The notes under the pieces: generated by a model | Databases searched by the model: none | What the model was told of the DNA's origin: nothing | Seen by the model: only the letters and a program-made list of their open reading frames with translations | Translations under genes and position numbers: made by a program | Part shown: positions 57,949-64,000 of the stretch, in pieces | Numbering within the stretch: the stretch's first letter is position 1 | Layout: each line of letters begins with the position of its first letter | Assembly: GCA_017484285.1 (NCBI GenBank) | Contig: JAFUTH010000003.1 | Span: forward strand, 124,001 to 188,000 | Direction of reading: 5' to 3' | DNA: 64,000 bases | Origin: Treponema sp. | Lineage (GTDB): Bacteria > Spirochaetota > Spirochaetia > Treponematales > Treponemataceae

Positions 57949-59022
57949 TCACTTTATCAACATGCAGTCGCCATAAGAAAAGAAGTGATACTTTTCTTCA
58001 ACGGCTTTTTGGTAGGCGTTCAGAATGTGCTCGCGACCGGCGAACGCGCTTACGAGCATGATGAGCGTGCTTTCGGGCGTGTGGAAATTCGTGAACATCT
58101 GGGTTACGCACTTGAAACGGTAGCCGGGATACATGAAGATGTGCGTCGCGCTTGATCCGCCTTTTACGAAGCCGTTTTCATCGCTCGCGCTTTCAAGGGT
58201 GCGCACGCTCGTTGTTCCCACGGCGAGAATCGGGCGACCGTTTTTTTTTGCCTGATTGATTTTTTCTGCAACATCGAACGGAATCGTGTAGACTTCCTCG
58301 TGCATTTTGTGCTCTTCGATGTTCTCGGTGCGAACTGGCAAGAATGTGCCTAAGCCTACGTGAAGCGTGACGAACACGCGCTCAATGCCTTTTTCGTCAA
58401 GGCGGCGGAACATCTCTTCGGTAAAATGCAAGCCCGCCGTGGGGCAAGCAGAGCTTCCCGTTTCTTTGGCGTAAATCGTCTGGTATCGCTCACTGTCCGT
58501 GTCGTCGTCTTCGCGGCGGATGTACGGCGGAAGCGGAATATGCCCGTTTCGGGAAAACCAGTCGTCATCAAGGCGGCTCTCGAACTGAATCGTGCGGAAC
58601 TCGCTTCCCGCGTCGCTCTCATGCGCAACAATCGTACCGACCGAGCCGTCCGCAAAGCGATAGGAATTTCCCGGCTTTACTTTTTTTGCGCCCTTGACCA
58701 TCGTGTGCCAAAGAGTGCCTTCGGGAGTCATTTGATTGAGGAACATGAACTCGCGCTCAGTTCCTGAGCTGCGCTCTCTGCCGCCCTGGCCCTCGACTTC
58801 GGACAGTTTTATTCCGTAACAGCGGCTTCGGCGCACCTTTGAGTTGTTGAAGACCATGAGCGTGTCGGGCGAGATAAGAGACGGCAAATCGTCCATCGAA
58901 AGATGGGTGACTTCTCCCGTCGCTCGGTTCAAAAGCATGAGCTTGTCCTGCCCGCGCACACCGCTCGGTTTTTGGGCAATCAGTTCTTCGGGAAGGTCAA
59001 AATAAAAGTCAGAAAGTTTCAT
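57949..59022 (-). CDS. queA: S-adenosylmethionine:tRNA ribosyltransferase-isomerase
   Basis: The 357-residue protein has DFYFDLPEELIAQKP, MVFNNSKVRRSR, GSSACPTAGLHFTEE, VTLHVGLGTFLPVRTENIEEHKMHEE and NFHTPESTLIMLVSAFAG. It transfers the ribose of SAM to preQ1-tRNA in queuosine synthesis. GGAT precedes the ATG. The short gap to the Mo-enzyme genes holds TTGAAAGTTGAAAATTTTCC repeats. Confidence 0.96.
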   Translation of the reverse strand: MKLSDFYFDLPEELIAQKPSGVRGQDKLMLLNRATGEVTHLSMDDLPSLISPDTLMVFNNSKVRRSRCYGIKLSEVEGQGGRERSSGTEREFMFLNQMTPEGTLWHTMVKGAKKVKPGNSYRFADGSVGTIVAHESDAGSEFRTIQFESRLDDDWFSRNGHIPLPPYIRREDDDTDSERYQTIYAKETGSSACPTAGLHFTEEMFRRLDEKGIERVFVTLHVGLGTFLPVRTENIEEHKMHEEVYTIPFDVAEKINQAKKNGRPILAVGTTSVRTLESASDENGFVKGGSSATHIFMYPGYRFKCVTQMFTNFHTPESTLIMLVSAFAGREHILNAYQKAVEEKYHFFSYGDCMLIK

Positions 59023-59069
59023 AGCAAATCCTGACTTTTATTTTAGCGATAACAGCCTTCTGTTGCAAA

Positions 59070-61160
59070 TTACACGTGGAATTGGTTAATCTGACCGCCG
59101 ATTTCAGAAATCGACTCGTTCATTTTACCGGCGATGCCGTTCAACGCCGCGCCCGTCTCGTTGATTTTGCGCGCGCCGATTGACATTTCTTCCATGCCCT
59201 GCGTCATCGTCATTGTGGCGTTCTGCAAAAGCTGGACTTCCTTCAAAATCATCTGGTTTCCTTCCGCCATTTCGCTCGATGCGTTGCGAACCTCAACCGT
59301 GCTGTCGTTCATGTTGTGGAGCGCATCAGTAATCTGCTTAGAGCCTTCGTTCTGCTCTTCCATAGCCGCCTTAATCTGCATGACGAGCGCATCGGTTTCT
59401 TCAAGTTTGCGGGAAACGCTCTCAAATGCGATGCTTGCCTCGCCCGACGCCGATACGACTTCCTCGATAGAATCGCGGATTTTGTTGATGCCGTCACCAA
59501 TCGTCTTTGACTGAGCCGTTGAGGTTTCGGAAAGCTTACGGATTTCGTCAGCGACGACCGCAAATCCCTTGCCCGCCTCGCCCGCATGAGCCGCCTCGAT
59601 TGCCGCGTTCATAGCGAGAAGATTCGTTTGGCTTGCGATATTTGCAATCGCGACGTTTGCGTCTTGCAGCATTGCGCTCTGTGACTCAATCTGCTCGATT
59701 CGGTCGTTGACCGCCTTTTGCTTAGAGATACCGACCTGTGAATTCGCGCGTAAATCGCTGAATGAGTGCGCCATTTTGTCCATAGAGGCATTGACTGACG
59801 AGATATTGCCAATCATCTCTTCGACCGCCGCGCTCGCCTGAGTGACGCCGCTCGACTGCGATTCAATCATGTGCTCAAGAGACTCGATGTTTGACGCAAT
59901 CTCGTTGACCGCGCCCGCCGTCTGGCTGACCGACTGGTTCTGACTGTCAATCTGGCGGCGCATAGAATCGATGTTCGCGATAATCTCGGTGATTGAGCTT
60001 GCCGTATCGTCGACGCTCGCGTTCATGTCAGAGCCGACGCTGCCGAGCGTTGCGTTCGAGTCTTTAATCTTTGAGATGATGCTTTGGAGTTTTTCGGTAA
60101 AGTTGTTGAATCCCTTGACGACGTTGCCGATTTCATCGTTTGAGGTGACTTTGATTCGCTTCGTTAAGTCGGCATTTCCGCTCGCGATGTCAGTAATTGA
60201 AGTCTCGACGGATTTGAGTGGCTTGAGGCTTACCGTGATAATCAGCGCGCTGAAAATACCGGCAAGCACGAAAATAACCAGCACGACAAAGACCATAGAA
60301 AAAGCCATTCGCGTGATTGCGCCAAAGAATTCGACATACGGAGCCATACAGAACACTGCCCAATCGCAGCCGCCACCGACCGGTCGGTACGATGCGACCA
60401 TGAGCTTTTTGCGCCAGGGTTCAAAGAATGCCTTATACGCGACGTTTCCAGACATAGCGTCAATAATCGCCTCTTTCATCTCACCCGTCGTGGAATCTTT
60501 GAGCACTTGCCCGTCCTGCACGTATTTGACGTCAGCATCTCCGACCGTTTTTCCGTTCTTCATGTTGATGATAAACGGATGGCTTTCCTTTCCGATTGTG
60601 ATTTGCTGGCACATCTCTGAGAGCGTGTCACCAAAGAAGACTGCCGCGATAACGCCGACAATTTTGTTCGTCGCCTGATTTCTGACGGGAACAGAATAGA
60701 AAAGGAGCAATTTGCCGTTTACCGGGCTGACATTTGGGTCAGAGACGAAATGCTCGCCTGCCATAGCACGAATGAAATACTCGCGGTCAGAGCAGTCAGC
60801 CAACGCGCCGTCACCCGTGATTGTGTAGCCGTCAGCGTCGTAGAAAGCGATATTTTCGTAATTAGAATCCGTTTTGCGCGCGCCGACTAACACTGTCTCC
60901 GTTTTTTCACGAATGTCGACGTCGGGATCTTGAATGGTAGAAATACTCGCAAGTACGTCGAGCATGTGGAATTCGCGCTCGTTTGCCTTGCGGATTTGTG
61001 TCGCGACATTTTCTGAAATTGCCGACACGGTTTGCTCAACGGAATCTTCCAAAGCGGGTTTTGCCATAAAATAAGCGAGAAAGCCAAGAACTCCGTTAGA
61101 AAAGATGATAATGCCCAACAACAAAAGCATGAGCTTTGCTTTAAGGCTGTTCAGTTTCAT
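59070..61160 (-). CDS. Methyl-accepting chemotaxis protein (dCache type)
   Basis: The 696-residue receptor has an N-terminal membrane segment (LMLLLLGIIIFSNGVLGFLAYF) and a double-Cache periplasmic domain (residues 40 to about 290, with NYENIAFYDADGYTITGDGA). A second membrane segment (MVFVVLVIFVLAGIFSALIITV) leads to a HAMP region and a coiled-coil signalling domain with the tip LLAMNAAIEAAHAGEAGKGFAVVADEIRKLSE. It senses a small ligand, perhaps an amino or carboxylic acid, and controls CheA. GAGGAG precedes the ATG. Confidence 0.95.
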   Translation of the reverse strand: MKLNSLKAKLMLLLLGIIIFSNGVLGFLAYFMAKPALEDSVEQTVSAISENVATQIRKANEREFHMLDVLASISTIQDPDVDIREKTETVLVGARKTDSNYENIAFYDADGYTITGDGALADCSDREYFIRAMAGEHFVSDPNVSPVNGKLLLFYSVPVRNQATNKIVGVIAAVFFGDTLSEMCQQITIGKESHPFIINMKNGKTVGDADVKYVQDGQVLKDSTTGEMKEAIIDAMSGNVAYKAFFEPWRKKLMVASYRPVGGGCDWAVFCMAPYVEFFGAITRMAFSMVFVVLVIFVLAGIFSALIITVSLKPLKSVETSITDIASGNADLTKRIKVTSNDEIGNVVKGFNNFTEKLQSIISKIKDSNATLGSVGSDMNASVDDTASSITEIIANIDSMRRQIDSQNQSVSQTAGAVNEIASNIESLEHMIESQSSGVTQASAAVEEMIGNISSVNASMDKMAHSFSDLRANSQVGISKQKAVNDRIEQIESQSAMLQDANVAIANIASQTNLLAMNAAIEAAHAGEAGKGFAVVADEIRKLSETSTAQSKTIGDGINKIRDSIEEVVSASGEASIAFESVSRKLEETDALVMQIKAAMEEQNEGSKQITDALHNMNDSTVEVRNASSEMAEGNQMILKEVQLLQNATMTMTQGMEEMSIGARKINETGAALNGIAGKMNESISEIGGQINQFHV

Positions 61161-61233
61161 ATAAAGACTCCTCTTACAGAATGTTTTAAGTCTTTATATA
61201 CTACTCCCAAAGTATGAAATCGGCAAGGAAAAT

Positions 61234-62358
61234 CTATTCAAACAGACTCGGCTGATTGTTCGCGCTTGCCTTGTATTCAAGCCCCAAGTGCTCGTATGCT
61301 TTCGCCGTGACGATTCTTCCGCGCGGGGTTCGCTGAATTAGGCCGCACTGAATCAGATACGGCTCGTAGTAGTCTTCGAGCGTGTCCTGTGCTTCGCCGA
61401 TTGAGATTGCGAGCGTTTCTGCGCCCACAGGTCCGCCGCCGAAATTCTTGATGATTGAAAGCAGAATCTCGCGGTCGTAATGCTCCAAGCCGAGCGAGTC
61501 AATCTGCAATTTTTTAAGGCCGTCCTCGGTGATTTTGAGCGTAATCCTGCCGTCGCCGTAGAACTGCGCGAAATCTCTCATGCGGCGGAGCACGCGGTTT
61601 GCCACGCGGGGCGTTCCGCGGCTCGACCGAGCCATCAAAAGGGCGGCATCATCGTCGATTTTTGTGTTCAAGATTGCCGCGCTTCGCTTAATAATTGAGG
61701 CAAGTTCTTCGTGCGTGTAAAAATTGAATCGCTGAATGATTCCGAATCGCGTTTGGAGCGGCTTTGAGACCATGCCCGCCTTTGTGGTCGCGCCCACGAG
61801 CGTGAATTTTGGAATCGGGATTCGCACCGTGCGAGCTGCCGCGCCCTGACCGATTACCCAGTCAAGCTCAAAATCTTCCATAGCGATGTAGAGCATTTCT
61901 TCGATTGCGGGCTTTAAGCGGTGAATCTCGTCGATAAAAAACACCGTTCCGGGCGAAATCGTTGAAAGAATGCCCGCCAAATCTTTGGGCTTGTCGAGCG
62001 CGGGCGCAGAAGTGACTTTAAAATCCGCCCCCAACTCATGCGCCGTGATTTCGGCGAGCGTGGTTTTCCCCAAGCCCGGTGGCCCGATTAAAAAAAGGTG
62101 GTCGAGCGGCTCTCTGCGTTCCCGCGCCGCCTGAATAAAAACCGAAAGATTTTCCTTGATTTCTTTTTGCCCCAAAAACTCATCAAGCATCTTCGGGCGA
62201 AGCGAGCCGTCAGCGTTGTCGTCATCGCTCGGCACATCAGCGCGCACAATGTTCAGATTGGAAGAATCCGCCCGCACAATGTTCAAGCTTCCCGCCGCCT
62301 GCGACGCTATTTGAGAAAAATCCGTTAAATCGTCATCTTTTTGGTTATTGTATGCCAT
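61234..62358 (-). CDS. ruvB: Holliday junction DNA helicase RuvB
   Basis: ATG 62358 (MAYNNQKDD) is chosen over TTG 62370. The 374-residue AAA+ protein has [11 protein letters not shown], Walker [13 protein letters not shown], Walker B FIDEIHRL and the C-terminal winged helix with [16 protein letters not shown] direct repeat, LNIVRAD, appears twice in the N-terminal tail (residues 24-42). It drives branch migration with RuvA. Confidence 0.97.
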   Translation of the reverse strand: MAYNNQKDDDLTDFSQIASQAAGSLNIVRADSSNLNIVRADVPSDDDNADGSLRPKMLDEFLGQKEIKENLSVFIQAARERREPLDHLFLIGPPGLGKTTLAEITAHELGADFKVTSAPALDKPKDLAGILSTISPGTVFFIDEIHRLKPAIEEMLYIAMEDFELDWVIGQGAAARTVRIPIPKFTLVGATTKAGMVSKPLQTRFGIIQRFNFYTHEELASIIKRSAAILNTKIDDDAALLMARSSRGTPRVANRVLRRMRDFAQFYGDGRITLKITEDGLKKLQIDSLGLEHYDREILLSIIKNFGGGPVGAETLAISIGEAQDTLEDYYEPYLIQCGLIQRTPRGRIVTAKAYEHLGLEYKASANNQPSLFE

Positions 62359-62370
62359 ATTTTTATCCAA

Positions 62371-62525
62371 AAGAAATCAGAAGACAGGAATGAGAAGAAA
62401 AGCAGGCGTTGCGGGTGGCGTTTGAGCCCGCAGAGAGGGTAGCGACCAACGAAGTGGGCGCGTAGGGGGAGACTTCCCCCGCTCAATTCCTAACTTCTCA
62501 CTTCTCACTTCTCATTTCTCACTTC
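62371..62525. other. Intergenic region with octamer repeats between ruvA and ruvB
   Basis: It holds a GC-rich stretch with GGGGGAGACTTCCCCC and then about five tandem TTCTCACT-type octamers (about 62490-62530) running into the ruvA stop. No coding frame is supported. Confidence 0.6.
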
Positions 62526-63167
62526 TCACTGCGCCAACGCCACAATCGCCCGCCTAAACAAAATCTCCTCTTTTGCGTCGCGCGTTTTGTCTTTGAAGGC
62601 GACTTCGCCGTTTTGCGGCGGCTCCTTGTTCAATTCTTCGACGAGATTTGAGATACACCCTTCCACATCGCGCTTGTCGTAGCCCATGTTTGCGAGCGCG
62701 GAAACCACATCGGCATATTCGCCGCCACGGTTCACAACGACCTTTGCGCCAGGCACATCTTCATCGAGCGTGAGCTTTCCTTTGAGCGCAAGAAGCATTT
62801 TCTGCGCCGTCTTTTTGCCAAGCCCCGGAATTTTTTCCAACGCCGCCAAATCGCCGCTTTCAAGGCTTTGAATGAGCTGGTCGCGCTGGATACTGCTCAT
62901 GATTTTAATCGCGCTCTTTGGACCTACACCGTCAACCTTGTTCAAGTCAAAGAACAAATCGCGGTCTTTACTTGAAGCAAAGCCAAAGAGGTTCATCGCG
63001 CTGTCGGTGTGCTGCATCCAAGTGAACACACGCGCCTTTTCACCGAGATGCGGAAGGTCGTCTAAAGCTGTGTCGGGAACGATGATGTCCCATTCAATGC
63101 CGTTCGTTTCGAGAAAAAGCTTTTGCGGAAATTTGCCCGTGATTGTGCCAGAAAGAGAATTGAACAT
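62526..63167 (-). CDS. ruvA: Holliday junction DNA helicase RuvA
   Basis: The 213-residue protein has MFNSLSGTITGKFPQKLFLETNG, FFDLNKVDGVGPKSAIKIMS and the second helix-hairpin-helix EKIPGLGKKTAQKMLLALKGK, then a C-terminal domain (DVVSALANMGYDKRDVEGCI) that contacts RuvB. Its ATG overlaps the stop of the SPOR gene by one base. Confidence 0.96.
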   Translation of the reverse strand: MFNSLSGTITGKFPQKLFLETNGIEWDIIVPDTALDDLPHLGEKARVFTWMQHTDSAMNLFGFASSKDRDLFFDLNKVDGVGPKSAIKIMSSIQRDQLIQSLESGDLAALEKIPGLGKKTAQKMLLALKGKLTLDEDVPGAKVVVNRGGEYADVVSALANMGYDKRDVEGCISNLVEELNKEPPQNGEVAFKDKTRDAKEEILFRRAIVALAQ

Positions 63168-64000
63168 TATCGAATCTTGCGCAAGAAGGCGTCTTTGAAG
63201 CCGTATGCCTTGAACTTCTCTACGACTGAACCATACTCGTCAATCGTGAGCGGACCGACCATCACCTGATATGCGCTCTTCGATGCATTCTGAACGAGCA
63301 CAATCGGGTACTTTGCCGAATACTTGTCGACGATTGACTTGATGTTTTCTGTGTTGCTCAATGAGGCAATCTGCACGTAGTAGTAACCGCTGCGCAAATT
63401 CTTGAGCGACGGAACGACGTAATTGCTCCAGTCATTTGAAACAACCGGCTTTTCTTCAACAACGGGAGCGGGAACTGGCTCTGGAGCGACAACCGGTGCT
63501 TCTTCTGCAACAGGTGCGCTCTCTGCAACCGGCGCTTCCTCAACGACCGGTGGATTTGGCTCTGCGGGAACGAGGATAATCGGCTGATATGAGTCAACTT
63601 CTTCTTCCTCTGCGGCGACCTCAACTTCCGGCTCTTCGGCAGGAACTTCTTCGACAACTTCAACAGGAGCAGTCTCGGCAGGAACGAGGATAACCGGCTG
63701 CAACGGCTCAGGCTGTTCCTCTTCCGCAGGAGCTTCTTCTTCCACTTTCTCAAGTTTTTCTTCCGGAATCGGCGGAACTTCTTCAATCACGGGCTGCAAC
63801 GGCTCTGATTCTTCACGCGGAGCAATCTCTTCAACTGGCGTTTCTTCAACGACTTCCGCAGGCGTTTCTTCGGCAGGAGCTTCGGGAAGTTCTTCTGGAA
63901 CAGCAGGAACTTCTTCGATGGCTTCAGCCGGAGCTTCTTCCTCTGGAACAGCAGGCGTTTCCTCAACCGCTTCAGCTGGCGCTTCTTCAGCAGTCTCTGG
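63167..64000 (-). CDS. SPOR-domain protein with Pro/Glu/Ala/Val-rich repeats, partial
   Basis: The frame is open to the right edge, so the real start is outside the window; an in-frame TTG at 63799 is internal. At least 180 residues of acidic repeats (EEAPAEA, EEVPAV, EEEAPAEAIEEVP) are followed by YVVPSLKNLRSGYYYVQIASLSNTEN and VGPLTIDEYGSVVEKFKAYGFKDAFLRKIR, a SPOR domain that binds denuded peptidoglycan. The repeat region would act as a long spacer. RuvA and RuvB genes follow. Confidence 0.85.
   Translation of the reverse strand, partial: PETAEEAPAEAVEETPAVPEEEAPAEAIEEVPAVPEELPEAPAEETPAEVVEETPVEEIAPREESEPLQPVIEEVPPIPEEKLEKVEEEAPAEEEQPEPLQPVILVPAETAPVEVVEEVPAEEPEVEVAAEEEEVDSYQPIILVPAEPNPPVVEEAPVAESAPVAEEAPVVAPEPVPAPVVEEKPVVSNDWSNYVVPSLKNLRSGYYYVQIASLSNTENIKSIVDKYSAKYPIVLVQNASKSAYQVMVGPLTIDEYGSVVEKFKAYGFKDAFLRKIR

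Noticed and set aside
63167-63799. Complete 211-residue gene starting at 63799
   Set aside because: The start would be a TTG inside a continuous repeat region, and the frame stays open to the window edge.
1-64000. CRISPR arrays, tRNA or rRNA genes, insertion sequences, prophage
   Set aside because: None recognised by eye on either strand. The only repeats are the control-module duplication, operators, fold-back elements and short tandem tracts.

Overview
The window looks like a spirochete chromosome, most likely a Treponema. The housekeeping genes and their order fit this: rpsD, dxs, recJ, ruvAB, a methyl-accepting chemotaxis protein, and a CapD / DegT aminotransferase / xanthine-dehydrogenase-like block that resembles, from memory, the TP0077-TP0080 area of T. 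pallidum. No rRNA or tRNA gene, CRISPR array, phage or insertion sequence was found. The species cannot be read from the sequence.

Bases 1 to about 31,950 form a sulfur-acquisition island. A minus-strand operon runs from about 8,750 to beyond the left edge: yezD, metK, one sulfonate-type ABC importer, a binding lipoprotein, a radical-SAM enzyme, a NifH-like reductase and two NifD/NifK-like subunits, the last cut by the window edge. Diverging from it on the plus strand (8,830-19,170) are two operons encoding four more binding proteins, three more radical-SAM paralogs, a PNPOx-like protein, a short-chain dehydrogenase and an MTA/SAH nucleosidase. Each plus-strand operon starts with a nearly identical control region: promoter, palindromic operator, a Cys-rich 24-25-residue leader peptide, and an intrinsic terminator just before the first structural gene. 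This looks like cysteine-responsive attenuation.

Further right on the minus strand are a porin, an Fe3+/corrinoid-type ABC importer with a CbiK-like chelatase (19,165-23,861), a decayed YeiH-family transporter, and a cysteine/persulfide operon (24,784-31,734). That operon encodes a JAMM peptidase, a MoaD-E1-rhodanese fusion, a family 2 encapsulin shell, its cargo-type cysteine desulfurase with a long disordered N-terminus, serine acetyltransferase, and a rhodanese-TusA-DsrE fusion. Eight copies of a 19-bp palindrome (ACCTA-N9-TAGGT) sit on the promoters of these units and tie them into one regulon. The site resembles those of Rrf2-family (CymR/IscR-like) repressors, but no regulator gene is in the window.

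A working model, which is inference: several periplasmic proteins capture different organosulfur compounds and share one ABC core. Matched radical-SAM enzymes and the nitrogenase-like reductase process them. MetK supplies SAM and MtnN removes 5'-deoxyadenosine/MTA. The released sulfur is handled by persulfide carriers and an encapsulated cysteine desulfurase.

Bases 32,000-64,000 are mostly ordinary housekeeping genes: truA, acpS, cdaA/ybbR, folP, dxs, a tiny mS38-like protein, rpoZ-like, recJ, udp, recO, deoC, ferredoxin, an M23 peptidase, PBP1A, rpsD, sugar-nucleotide genes, a molybdo-hydroxylase trio, queA, a chemoreceptor, ruvAB and a SPOR protein. Points of interest there are a structured RNA with a C-rich loop before the PBP gene, a duplicated fold-back repeat, and several genes that appear to be leaderless.
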